Origin: Ampelomyces quisqualis
Lineage: Eukaryota; Ascomycota; Dothideomycetes; Pleosporales; Phaeosphaeriaceae
Direction of reading: 5' to 3'
NCBI GenBank assembly: GCA_018398575.1
Contig: JAGTXZ010000011.1
Span: 310,001 to 374,000, forward strand
Length of the DNA stretch: 64,000 nucleotides
The position numbers and the translations under genes are program-made. Position 1 is the first letter of the stretch. Each line of letters begins with the position of its first letter. The notes under the pieces are model-generated. The model was not told the origin of the DNA and did no database searches. It saw nothing but the letters and a program-made list of their open reading frames with translations. Positions 42,732 to 53,024 of this stretch are shown in pieces.

Positions 42732-43523
42732 CTATAACCCTTGAGTCCCACCCATTGGAACGTCTTCTGTCTGTTGCGACGAGCCATCGTTCCCTGTCCG
42801 AGCAGCAGTAGTAATGAGTTCGGACACCAATTGAGAACCCTCTGGCGTCTGCGTGACGGCCAGGCGAGTTGTTTCACCACGCCTTGCTTTCGCTTCATTC
42901 AATCGTGCTAGGAAATCAGCGGGGGCTGCGCCGGCATTTGTGGCGGGCTCATCTGTGAGCATAGACTGGGAAGGCGCAGATGTCTCCTCGAGGCGCAGTT
43001 CTGTACCCTGCACTCCAACGCTATCCGGCTGCTCACCTTTGTCGTCTTCGAATAGGTCATCGCGAGGTCGCAGGCGTCCAACCTTTGCGACTAGCTTGGC
43101 AGTGCCTAGAGACAGCAAGTCTACAGACGGAAGCGAGCGAAGAGGCTGATGAGAGTTATGACCATGCGCTTGGGGTTTCGTGAAGAACATGTCTGTGCCA
43201 ATGGTGGACGTCCAGTGGCAACTCAGCAGTTGGTCGTTGTACATGATGAGAGGGTTTGACGTGTGTAGGCCGGTAATTTGTAGCTCGCCCATAGTCGCCG
43301 GCTCTTGCGTACTCAATCCGTCTGCTTGGAGTTCTGGCAACTGGCCGCGAGTCGCGTGGAGCGCACGTAATCTGCTTTTGAGCAATGTTGGGTGGCCCGC
43401 TCTGCGCTCCGAGTTTGTTGGTATCTGAGCACTGGGGACGTTGGCAAGATCGATTGGGATGAAAAAGTCTTCGGTCTCATTTTCGTGATATTCGTACTCC
43501 CACTCGTCCTCCTCTGGTGCCAT
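42732..43523 (-). CDS. TFC7: TFIIIC triple-barrel subunit (tau55/Sfc7-like)
   Basis: Single exon, 263 residues, ATG at 43523. The N-terminus EDEWEYEYHENETEDFFIPIDL and the later TSNPLIMYNDQLLSCHWTSTIGTDMFF match the triple-barrel dimerisation domain of the TFIIIC subunit called Tfc7/tau55 in budding yeast and Sfc7 in fission yeast. TFIIIC binds the A and B boxes of tRNA genes and recruits TFIIIB and RNA polymerase III in the nucleus. The yeast phosphatase-like N-terminal domain is absent, as usual outside Saccharomyces relatives. The C-terminal part is polar and probably disordered. Its stop codon lies only 38 bp before the possible start of the next gene on the same strand. The tRNA gene of this window lies about 290 bp from its start. 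Confidence 0.85.
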   Translation of the reverse strand: MAPEEDEWEYEYHENETEDFFIPIDLANVPSAQIPTNSERRAGHPTLLKSRLRALHATRGQLPELQADGLSTQEPATMGELQITGLHTSNPLIMYNDQLLSCHWTSTIGTDMFFTKPQAHGHNSHQPLRSLPSVDLLSLGTAKLVAKVGRLRPRDDLFEDDKGEQPDSVGVQGTELRLEETSAPSQSMLTDEPATNAGAAPADFLARLNEAKARRGETTRLAVTQTPEGSQLVSELITTAARTGNDGSSQQTEDVPMGGTQGL

Positions 43524-43812
43524 GGTGACTGTCGGTTGTAGTTGTAGTAGAAGTAGAAATCGCTGGAAAAGTTAATAGTTGGAGGATGTCACATAGTCGG
43601 AGAAGCGCCGAATAAGTTGGGAGGTGGTTGGTAGCGTGATGAAAGCTACAAGGTGGGGTGCAAAGCAAAATTTGGACCAGGATACTCCGTATGCCTTTAC
43701 CGGTCAAAGATGTCCCTCAGCTACCTAGCAACTGCAAACAATACATATTTTACAACTTTGGTTCCAACCATCGATCCAGCAGGACTCCAAGCCGGCGTCA
43801 GACGTCGCATTG

Positions 43813-43947
43813 CTCCGCTTGGTGTAGTTGGTTGTACGTTGGAACTCTACTGCCTCATCTTGCACTCGCTAATTTGCCCAGTATCACGTTCGACTGTAAT
43901 ATTACTTTGTAATCGAAAGGTCGCTAGTTCGATTCTGGCAGTGGAGA
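43813..43947 (+). tRNA. tRNA-Tyr (anticodon GTA) with two interruptions
   Basis: The acceptor stem CTCCGCT pairs with AGTGGAG (43940..43946; one G-T pair) and A at 43947 is the discriminator. The anticodon stem TTCGA (43889..43893) pairs with TCGAA (43913..43917); loop CT-GTA-A, anticodon 43896..43898. The T arm is GCTAG-TTCGATT-CTGGC. A 12-nt intron follows position 37 (43900..43911), as usual for eukaryotic tRNA-Tyr. The A box (TGGTGTAGTTGG) and B box (AGTTCGATTC) are intact. Unusually, 48 nt (43834..43881) interrupt the D-loop between GGTT and TATCAC. They begin GTACGT, contain GCTAAT and end CCCAG. Removing them leaves a D-loop AGTTGGTTTA and a 75-nt tRNA. It may be a functional gene with an odd intron or a pseudogene with an insertion. 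Confidence 0.8.
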
Positions 43948-43950
43948 TAA

Positions 43951-43957
43951 TTTTTTT
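43951..43957 (+). terminator. RNA polymerase III terminator (T7)
   Basis: A run of seven T begins 4 bases after the tRNA-Tyr discriminator base, as expected of an active Pol III transcription unit. Confidence 0.8.
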
Positions 43958-44858
43958 GCCATCACGGCGAGGCTAGGTCTTGTGTTGAGATGGTGCTTTG
44001 ATTTTGCTGTTCCAAGGTCGACGGGATGGCACGCATCATAAGCATCGTCTTCCTCGCCATTCATATAAATGGTGCGAGATGGAACATTGCTTGCATCACA
44101 GACGACTTGGTTGCAGATCGTTGTCAGACCACCAGAGTTTCCACACGAGTGACTTTCCTTTACGAACCCAAGCCTGGTTGGAGAAAACTCAATGATGCGA
44201 ACAGACTTCTTCAATCAGTGAAATTCTGAGCCAAACACGGTGCACCTATTTCATGTCTCATTATAGAGTAAAGAGGCTTGCACAAACAAGCACATCGATA
44301 ACAAGCACGCTCGTGAATTGCGGGCCCAGGTTGGTGGAGCGCCGCATCGACATCCCCCGGGTTTGGCTAGGTATTCCCGGCCGCACGACGTCTGCCCAGC
44401 CTGCAGCTTCCCCGGCCTGCATCCCGCCACGCGCCTTCATCTATGGATACCAGGTCTCTTCTGCTTCCCTGTTGATGCAATTGACTCTACTTGCTTGCTA
44501 GCGCTTGCCGTTTGTTTTTGTTTCTGCTGCGCTCGATAGCCATTCCGACCAGATGCACCAGTAAGTGGGGGCCGCTTTGGTCCGGCTCTCTTGCTCTCAT
44601 GTCATCATCAGTCTCTCCGGCACATCCGCGCCTGTCGCACTGTCGTGAACTCACAGAGCTCCCCATTTGATCCAATGGCAATCTGCCTGGAGCTCGGAGC
44701 GCTGTTGTCACTCCGCGCTTCCCCGCGCTTCCTGAGGCTCTCGATCCCGCTGTAGCTTTTGTCAGCGTCGGCAACGTCGGCTTCTGCGCGCTTTCCGGCA
44801 TTCAATTGCGCATTAAAAATAATCCTTCGAGTAAGAAGCCAAACCAGACGCTAACTAG
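43958..44858. other. Intergenic, probably holding a 5' exon of the VPS62-like gene
   Basis: The VPS62-like frame has no upstream ATG and begins just after an acceptor-like CTAACTAG, so a first exon must lie here. Candidates are ATG 44553 (ATGCACCA before GTAAGT) and ATG 44678 (26 codons up to GTAGCT), but neither joins in the right phase to the nearest acceptor, so I do not choose. Confidence 0.35.
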
Positions 44859-46800
44859 CCAGTGCCTATCGCTCCATACCACCACAATGGCGGGCAGGTC
44901 CCGCTCCGGGAGTTCCTACCGCCATCGCAGGTGCCGACTTCCCTATCACCAATCGACATACCTGAGTATCCACCGATAGCGATATACACATCTCCCACCC
45001 CCAGCGGGACACTAAATGCTGCGCCGGACGCCTCGCACGAATACATCGTACCTACCATCGACATTCCTATAGACCATTCTTCGCATGATCAACAAGTCGA
45101 GCCAGCATCCCCGTCCACTGCAGGTGTTCGTGGGCCGTTGGACAAGTCAGGTATACAGATGAAGGGGAAAAAACCGGCCATCGCTGCTGCGGGCACATTC
45201 TTCGGCCTCTTCTCCTTCTCGCAAATATACCAGAACGTCCTCTTCATGCGCCTCACGCCGTGGTCAGAGCAGCAGGATGAAGTAGCTTGGGTTGGATCGT
45301 CCAGGTCGTGGGCAGACCGCAAGACGTGCAGCTGGTTTGGCTTTTGTGGTGTCTCCCATCTGAACAAGGCGGGATGGACCAGCACGGTCGAGGCGAAGGC
45401 GCAAGACTACAAGGTCAACCTGACGGAGTTTTGGCGTGATGCCCAAGCAATACCGGAAGACTTTCCTTCGCAGGATCGAGAAGTACCACAATACGTATTG
45501 GACTACGCGCCGCTCATTTATCTCTATTCTGGCGAGCAATACTGGCCAGGCGACATCGCAGAACACCTGATTCACACCACCCCGCATCTCAACTATACGC
45601 CCCTCCAAGCGAGCGATGACCATCCCAGGCTCGATAATCTGGGCGAGCTCAATAAATGGGGACGATATGTATACCTCCAGAGCGATGATAACGTCGAAGA
45701 TCGACCTGACTGGCTTGGTGGAAAATCGAACATTCCGAATGTCCCGGATGATCCGGCTGACGGCAAAGATGATGATTCTCGCGAATCTGGCCGTGGGAAA
45801 GGCGATTATGTCGAAGACAAAGAAGGTGAGGAATCTGAATGGTTCCATGTAGGGCGTGGCGACGCTGAGGAGAGGGGCGGGATCCGTCCAGCATCTACGT
45901 CCCCTGGCCTGCCCATCCCGACCAGGACTCCTGAGGGGGATGAACTCGTCGATGCTGGGAAGGTGTGGCAACCAGAGCTCCGAAATCGACGTCGCCAGTT
46001 GATGGGCAAAAAGGTGGTCGGTGGGAGAAGCGACGCGCCTGCCGTGCTAGTCGTTGTGCCTAAGGCCGATGGCGTAGTGGATGCATTCTGGTTCTTCTTT
46101 TATTCTTATAACCTAGGCAATGCGGTTTTCAACATCAGGTTCGGCAATCACGTTGGTGACTGGGAGCATACAGCCGTGCGCTTCCACCATGGTGAGCCAA
46201 AGGCAGTGTTCTTCAGTGAACATAGCTTTGGCGAGGCGTACACATATGACGCCGTTGAGAAGAGTGGCATGAGGGTGAGTTTGGTTATCGTACTCGTTTG
46301 TCAGTGACTGACTTTCGCAGCCCGTCGGCTTCTCTGCGACAGGTACTCACGCCATGTATGCCACTGCCGGGGTCCACCCATACGTCCTCCCAGGCGGCAT
46401 TCTCCACGACGTGACGGATCGAGGGCCGCTCTGGGACCCTTTACAAAACCTTTACTCATTCACGTACGATCATCAAGCCGACAGGCTACTCACATCCAAC
46501 CTCACCCCAACTGCACCAACAAGTTGGTTCTATTTCGCTGGCCATTGGGGCGACAAATTCTACCCGTTGAGCGACGCGCGACAGTACCGCTTCTTGGGAC
46601 AGTACCATTACGTCAATGGCCCGCTCGGTCCACGCTTCAAGAACCTGGGCCGTCAGGAAATCTGTCAGGGCAATGGCGAGTGTGTGTTGAAAAAGTTTAT
46701 TGGAGACCAACGTGGGTCGAAGATGAAGAGATACCCTGTCGTCAGTCGCGGCGAAGAGATGAGCGAGGAAGATGCTCGGAAAGTGTTTGGTGTAGAGTAG
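44859..46800 (+). CDS. VPS62: VPS62-like vacuolar sorting protein (5' end incomplete)
   Basis: Exons 44859..46274 and 46321..46800 are joined over a 46-nt intron (GTGAGT...CGCAG) in frame; about 630 residues shown. The Vps62/DUF946 region runs from YVLDYAPLIYLYSGEQYWPGDIAEHL through VVPKADGVVDAFWFFFYSYN, FGNHVGDWEHTAVRF and GTHAMYATAGVHPYVLPGG to FYFAGHWGDKFYPLSDARQY. Yeast Vps62 is implicated in cytoplasm-to-vacuole protein targeting; the biochemistry is unknown. The first in-frame ATG inside this model is at 45159 and leads to a hydrophobic segment (AIAAAGTFFGLFSFS) that could be a signal anchor. The preceding 100 codons are Pro-rich and appear coding, so the true start is probably in an upstream exon. 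A charged disordered insert (DDPADGKDDDSRES) splits the domain. Confidence 0.82.
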
Positions 46801-47995
46801 GACTCTGCATCTTGACGAGGCTTTGTTTAGTTCCACGGCACGGCGTACCTGTTGGAGAAGGATGTTGATATGGATACCAATTCGTTAGAGCGTTGTATAA
46901 GCATAGTTGGTTTGTAGCATGACAGCGACACTTGCTTACGAGATACCTCCATTGCACACGGGGTACATTTCCCCTGTTTCCTTGACATGCAGTCCCGAAT
47001 AAGACCGATCTCTTTGACCGATCTCTTTACCCTGATAGGATTGTGATGGAACACAGGTCAGGTTGATTGTGTACGAGTATCTGGGTTGGTGGTGCGGCAG
47101 GTCAGCCGGCCGAAATGTGGCCGTTGCTGGTACTAGTTCCGTCATGAACAGGGGACCAAGCAGGCGATTGACGTCGCGATCACGTCTTATTCTCTAGGGT
47201 TGAGAAATTTTGAGATGATTACCGAGTATGTGCAATGATCAAACTGCCCAGAGATTCCACAGAAACCACGTGACCATCCCTGTGATGATCAGCCCCTCGG
47301 CTACCCGGCAGGAAATGACGGGAAACACGTCGTTCCCGTGGATATGTATAGCATGCTGCCACCCAGCTACCTTTGTACCGCAAACACAGTGAATGGATGC
47401 GTGCAGCCAGTGGGCCGCCAGGTCGATGTCGCGGTGACAAAGCTCCCTATCTTATCGTGTCAGGGTCCAGGGATGCACCCTCGGGCTTCACAGCGTCATC
47501 TGCAGCTTCCACCACCTGTGCAGACGCGCTTGCACAGACTGGGAGTCTCAATATATCCTGCCACTGTCGCATGCCCAGCCTCATCTCCTGTCTACTATCG
47601 TTAACCTCGACTCCTCTGAGTCCTACTCCCGTACTCCGTAGATTGTCATCCCTTGTGTTTCCGGGATTCGCGCCAGATCGCCCACCACACCACCTTGAAA
47701 CGGGCCGCCAAAAGCGAGTTAGCGCGACTTTTGTTGTCGTGACATCGTTGGTCTACCATTCACCGCTAGAGGGCTATCAACGTCGCGACGAGGCACGGGG
47801 CCTCGAAGTTGACTACACCGGTGCTGTGCCTCTTGTGGCCTCTGCACTCCTGCGAAACACTCCCCTCTCCTCATCGCAACCCGAACCACAGCTCACCTGC
47901 TCCCGTCCCAAGGTCCCGTGCCTTGCTTCTTGGGCAACCTGCCTCCGTGATCGCCACTACACCCCGCCCTCATCAACTGCTGAACACGTCTTGCC
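46801..47995. other. Intergenic / promoter region
   Basis: 3' flank of the VPS62-like gene and about 1 kb upstream of the next plus-strand gene. One TACGGAGTA (reverse orientation) is at 47632. A long plus-strand frame 47373..48308 overlaps the next gene in another frame and looks non-coding. Confidence 0.45.
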
Positions 47996-49789
47996 ATGGC
48001 TTTCCGCCAGCAACAGCGGCCCAGGAGCTCGCGGCCCATCTCACACCATGCACCAGAGCCCGTTGCCGACACCACCACGGCCCAGCAATCCTCGCGGCCG
48101 CTGGAAGCATCCGAGGAATGGATCCTCTTCCCGCCTGCCGCCCCTTCTACCACCGCACGCACACAGTCTACCTCGTCCCAACGAACACCGCGAACAGCCG
48201 GCCTGTCGCGGTTCAGTGAGTTTGGCTCACTCGACACCGCGGCCCAGTCCGACCACGATGGCGACAACGGCACATTGTTGGGCACCGAGGAGGAACTGGA
48301 CAGTCTAGACGACGGTCTCCGCGCCTTCCACGAGCCCTCGGACTACGGCGCGCCCAGCAGACTGCTCGAGAGCGGCGAGACTGTCCTCCCGACCCACGAT
48401 GGACTGGGCGAGTTCCTGCCAGACGCGACCATACAAGAGCACATGTGGCAGTTCGAGCACCCGCGGCGGCGTGCTGCACGGCGACGCTCTAGTGTGCAGC
48501 GGCACTTTTCTATCCTAGACGAGGGAGAGGAAGGCAACCCGGAACAAGAGCGTCGCCAGCGCATTGAGAAGTGGCGATTAGAGCAGAGCAAAGCGCTTCT
48601 CGAAGAAATCGAAAAGGAAACCAGGCGGCGACGGCGCATGAGTACCATCAGCGCTGCTCGAAGTCGCGTAGGCGGCACACAGCAAGAAACCACGACCTCG
48701 GTGCCCAGACCTCCGCCATCTGTCGTCGATGCGCGGAGTGAGTCATCCGATGAAGGTGCAGAGAACTTGTCTCTCTGGCAAAGGATAACGAGAAGAGTCA
48801 TTCGCGATCTCATCGGCCTAGATGAGGACACCCTGTCCGTCATATTCGGCGAAACACTCCCGGAGGAAGCGAGTACACCCAAGCCTGGATCACCAGTCTC
48901 CTTTTCGGCGGACAAGGCACTACGAGATGCAGGTGTAGATCTAGCTACCACATCAGAAGACGACTGGCAGACGCGGTTGCTCGAGCGAGTCGCGCAGGAG
49001 CTTGGAATACTGGTTCACCAGCTTTCTGAGCATCCCGGCGCTTTTTCTACTCATCAACGTACGCAATCAGCTCCTGACTACGCAGGCCTACCATCAACAA
49101 CATTCAACTCCTCTAATCCGACTAATATCGGTTCTTCACGTCCTATCAGCTCACAACCCACCAATGACACTACCGCCTCTACTCACTTTGCGCCTACCTT
49201 CCAAGCTCAGCAAACATCACACACCTACAGCGAAGCATCGTTGTGGGGCATCGAGGAGGAACCTGCTGAAGCGGACCCTTTGGACTCTTTCCGCGCTCCT
49301 CCCGCTCCTACTGCGAACATCGCCGAAGACTTGGTGCGTGAGCGAGAATATTGGGAGCGAGAACCGGATGTCAAAATGATCTTCAATTTTCTTGTCAAAC
49401 GTTTCACCTCAAGACGCTCAAGTATCTCATCACCACCTCGCATCGCACCCGGTACTTCCCCCGCATCTGCCACGGGCACTGATGAAGGCGTGAACTCTGC
49501 TCGCCGGGCCGCCATCATCCGCCAACACCACCCTTTGGTCAGTAGGACGACGGGCAGAGGACTCCCGACGTTGTCCTCATCACAATCGAGGGAGATGAAG
49601 CGCAAGGACCCCACATACCGCACTTACTACAATCAATCCGCCTCGCTGCGGCACCCAAATCTTCGCAGCAATTCGAGTTGTGCAAGTCAAAGCACAAAAA
49701 AGAGCAAGCGGAGTAGCAACTCCGCTCGTAATTACTGGGACCTTGGCGGTTCGGTAGGAAGTGGCAGTGTACTCGCTGGCGAACTATAG
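47996..49789 (+). CDS. Unknown 597-residue disordered protein
   Basis: Single exon, 597 residues, with ATG at 47996 in a GCCATGG context. It is Ser/Thr/Arg/Gln-rich throughout. A basic, helix-forming region lies near residues 150-220 (RRRAARRRSSVQRHFSIL, then QERRQRIEKWRLEQSKALL), probably a coiled coil. A more ordered stretch LSLWQRITRRVIRDLIGLDEDTLSVIFG follows at about 262-289, and LVREREYWEREPDVKMIFNFLVKRF near 447-471 is the second hydrophobic, conserved-looking block. The C-terminus is Ser- and Lys-rich. No signal peptide or membrane segment is seen. I do not recognise a family; the two ordered blocks are the parts to compare. Confidence 0.7.
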   Translation: MAFRQQQRPRSSRPISHHAPEPVADTTTAQQSSRPLEASEEWILFPPAAPSTTARTQSTSSQRTPRTAGLSRFSEFGSLDTAAQSDHDGDNGTLLGTEEELDSLDDGLRAFHEPSDYGAPSRLLESGETVLPTHDGLGEFLPDATIQEHMWQFEHPRRRAARRRSSVQRHFSILDEGEEGNPEQERRQRIEKWRLEQSKALLEEIEKETRRRRRMSTISAARSRVGGTQQETTTSVPRPPPSVVDARSESSDEGAENLSLWQRITRRVIRDLIGLDEDTLSVIFGETLPEEASTPKPGSPVSFSADKALRDAGVDLATTSEDDWQTRLLERVAQELGILVHQLSEHPGAFSTHQRTQSAPDYAGLPSTTFNSSNPTNIGSSRPISSQPTNDTTASTHFAPTFQAQQTSHTYSEASLWGIEEEPAEADPLDSFRAPPAPTANIAEDLVREREYWEREPDVKMIFNFLVKRFTSRRSSISSPPRIAPGTSPASATGTDEGVNSARRAAIIRQHHPLVSRTTGRGLPTLSSSQSREMKRKDPTYRTYYNQSASLRHPNLRSNSSCASQSTKKSKRSSNSARNYWDLGGSVGSGSVLAGEL

Positions 49790-50701
49790 ATCATGATACG
49801 ATGTCACGATGAAATACACGATGACGATCTCATACGTGGAACAATGAACGGACGAAAATTTCTCTCATTTGGTTTAAGAACGTATAAGAGCGTTTTGTTT
49901 GCATGAGCTTGCGCGGGTGCTGCAAACATAGGTAATGTCATGTTGTTCTCGTCTCCCGGTACCTGATTTTTGGCATTATACCTGGAAATTTACTTGTATT
50001 TGTCTTTTGATTCACAGTTCCTGGTGTACGATATCACTCTCCTCCTTCGGTTCTATACATTCAAAGAATTTGTTGCAATCGGCTTGAGGCACTGGACTTT
50101 CTGAAACACATGTGAGCGGCGAAAGACCACTTTCGAGGATGTGAGACTGTGGCTGTGTACGCTGCTCGTTGGGTATGCCTGGGTAGCGATGTTGAAAATG
50201 CACAAAGTCGTCCAGTGTCGAGCGCTAAGCTCAACAGCGTCAACTCCAATGTCGCCCTCAAACGAGGCGTAGGTATTCGCCGCGACCACTTCCTCGACCA
50301 GATCCTATCACCGACTTGTACCATACTGCTCATCACGACGTGTAGTTTCTCTCCTCCCATTTTCAACGCACAATTGACATTGTGCCGTTCATTCTCCTAG
50401 GTCCGTTCTCCCAGAAATTCAGGACGGCATTGAATCAGGGATCAAGGAGATTGTTTCACATTTCGCAACCGAGAAGGCTACGTGTCTCGTTTTCCTTATC
50501 GTGGTAACATTGAAATCTAGAGCACTCATCTCCATGATCAGCACTCCACACACGGCCTCTACGCCCCAGTTGCTCCCAAGACCAAGGTCCAAAGCTAACA
50601 TATCCCAAGCCCGTCGTTCTCCTTAAATCACTACTCTACCCTATTCATACCACATTTCAATAAATACGCTCCCTTCACACCTCCTTTCACACCACATTTC
50701 T
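49790..50701. other. Intergenic between convergent genes
   Basis: 3' flanks of the 597-residue protein (+) and the RING protein (-). The sequence is moderately AT-rich and I see nothing in it. Confidence 0.5.
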
Positions 50702-52111
50702 TTACTCTTCAACCCTGTTATCTTGCTTGCTCCTCGCAACCTCGGCTATCCGCCGCCTAATCAGTATAACTAGATACCAATCGTCGGACAGCTTTTCTTC
50801 CGTAGACTCAGGCTCAGGAGCAAAGGTGCGTGGCTTTTTCCATTGGTTTGGGTGGGACGAGGGGAGGGAAGGGTTTGGTGTGGAGGAGTAGTATGCCGCG
50901 AGGGTGTTATCGTTTGGGTCCGTGTCTTTGCCTTGGCTATCTCCGGAGGCAGGATGCGCGTGTTCGAAGGAGAAGGATTGGTGGGGTGTGTTGCCTTCAG
51001 TGGGTGGGAGAATGGCCGAGCCTTGGAAGGAATGTGCGGTCGCACCGCCGTCAGTCGGCAGACGATTATCTTCAGGGATCATCGGCAAGCCTGGAAGATT
51101 GAGCACCTCAGCGCCGCGATCCTCAAACAATGGCCCAGGTGTACTACTCAGGCTCGGTAGTGAATCCGGCTCGCCTTCCAACTCCCACAACTCTTGCCTC
51201 GCAAAACTCTCCGGACTCAAATGCCCATATCTCGCCAACATCGTTGCCGTAAACAATCGTTGGCCAGGCGTCATATCTTCCTCATCATCATCCACCGTGT
51301 CCCCACTCCCATCACTCCCCTCCCCAGCAGAAGCCTCCCCCGCCAACTCAGTCAACCGCTCGGGACTATACATCTGAGCAAACATGGACCCCAGCACCAA
51401 AAACATGCCGTAAAACACCTGCCCCGCCCAATCCCCCTGTTCCCCCCGCTCATCAACCCACTCCTTCACCCGCTGCGCAGCAAGCATTTCCACCCATCTC
51501 TCCCCAATCAAGACGTGCTCAATAGCAACCATGGCATGGCCCCGCGCCACCCACCAGTTCCGCGTGAGTCGCGGGATCGACACAAAGTCCGGGTCCTGGC
51601 CGTTGCACGGCTGCGCAGCGACTTGTGCGTCGACGTACGTTAGGATGGAAGCGTAGTGCGCAGCGGACCAGTGCGGGTCAGGCACGACGATCATCTCGGC
51701 GCGCAGGGAGGTCGCGGCTGCGGCGGACAGGACGTTCAGGCGGCAGAGGGGCGTGCGGCAGGTTGGGCATGCGTTGCGGGTTGGGGCGGTGGATGCGAGC
51801 CAGGTGGTTATGCAGTGGGCGTGGAAGGCGTGGTTGCAAGGCGGGATGCGGGCGATGGAGAAGTCTTTGTCTGCGTCTGAGTCTGCGTCTGAGTCTGCGT
51901 CTGAAGATGACTTGGAGTCGGAGTCGGAGTCTGGGCCAAGAGTCAGGTTTTGTTGGCAGATTGTGCACATGGTGTCTGTGTCGGTGGCGGAGATGGTGGC
52001 GTTGCGAATGATGTGGTTGGCGATGTAGTCTGACATCCGGGGGCGATGGAGGGTTGCGGCTGCTCTCGCTGTTGATGGGAGAATGTTTGTTTGTGGTTGT
52101 AGATTCGACAT
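50702..52111 (-). CDS. RING-H2 finger protein, putative E3 ubiquitin ligase
   Basis: Single exon, 469 residues, ATG at 52111. The N-terminal RING-H2 finger reads CTIC (from Cys49), then after a long insert PCNHAFHAHC and finally CPTC. These supply the C3H2C3 ligands in the right order and spacing on the distal side. The insert between the first and second ligand pairs is about 40 residues and acidic (alternating Asp/Ser/Ala), encoded by a GTCTGC/GTCTGA-type hexamer repeat near 51870-51905. After the finger, a predicted helical region (ARGHAMVAIEHVLIGERWVEMLA) precedes a disordered acidic tail. RING-H2 proteins usually bind E2 enzymes and transfer ubiquitin; substrate and location are unknown and no membrane segment is seen. 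Confidence 0.85.
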   Translation of the reverse strand: MSNLQPQTNILPSTARAAATLHRPRMSDYIANHIIRNATISATDTDTMCTICQQNLTLGPDSDSDSKSSSDADSDADSDADKDFSIARIPPCNHAFHAHCITTWLASTAPTRNACPTCRTPLCRLNVLSAAAATSLRAEMIVVPDPHWSAAHYASILTYVDAQVAAQPCNGQDPDFVSIPRLTRNWWVARGHAMVAIEHVLIGERWVEMLAAQRVKEWVDERGEQGDWAGQVFYGMFLVLGSMFAQMYSPERLTELAGEASAGEGSDGSGDTVDDDEEDMTPGQRLFTATMLARYGHLSPESFARQELWELEGEPDSLPSLSSTPGPLFEDRGAEVLNLPGLPMIPEDNRLPTDGGATAHSFQGSAILPPTEGNTPHQSFSFEHAHPASGDSQGKDTDPNDNTLAAYYSSTPNPSLPSSHPNQWKKPRTFAPEPESTEEKLSDDWYLVILIRRRIAEVARSKQDNRVEE

Positions 52112-53024
52112 TGTGTCGTGTCGAAGTCGATGCTCTCGATCTTGGCTATGTCCAACGACGAGTTGAGAAGGGATTTGACTGGGAGATGGTGTGGTCGCTA
52201 TATGGATCGACTAGTCAGGAACATCTCCACGACAACGGGGGGTATATATCACAAGAGGCTCAACGCTAGCGCGTCGCGGGCCTAGCAACAGCTAGCCCTG
52301 GAGCAAGTGAAGGGTAACCGATTACTCTGCGAGTGAATTGCGACCCGAAGTGCCGTATTATTCACTCCCAAAATGATCAAAAGCAAGCGAAGGTTCGGAC
52401 AACAGCAAAAACAGTGAATCAGTGGTGGCATCAAACCATCCCTGTGGTTCTAAGGACTTATGTGGTAGATATTTCCGTGTACTTACAACTTTTCATTACG
52501 CTAGAAAGTGGCACACCATCCATGACTCTGCGGAAATGTTAAACACGTGAAGTAAAGGCGGGATGTCGTCTACGTGTTCTACCACTTCTCGCCGTTCTCT
52601 CATGTCACCTCGGTGAAGGAGCACTATACTCATCGAGTGGGCTTTACGCACTTTTGAAATGCCGCAGACATCGAGGTGTTGCGCGGCTCCACGGGACAGG
52701 CGTTATTCGTGCTTCGAAGACGACCAGTTCGAATACAAGCATGCGCAGTTAAGAGAAAATCCTCGCACATCACAACAAGAGCGAGTGGCGCTCTTGTAAA
52801 ACTGACTTGCCGAATTAAAGACACGTGGTATGTCTATAGGTAGGATAGTGGTAATCAAAACAGGACCGAGGCGTGGACATGAGCGTTGAGCTACCCAAAT
52901 ACACGTCACATCATCATCGTCTGGGTTCGGACTTGCGATAGCTTGCGGGCGCATAGCAAATTCGTGTACGAAGTGACGTCCAGTGATACGTAGTCTATCT
53001 TCGAGTCCGTAATTCATTCACCCT
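52112..53024. other. Intergenic
   Basis: Promoter side of the RING gene and 3' flank of the acyltransferase. No gene is recognised. Confidence 0.5.
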
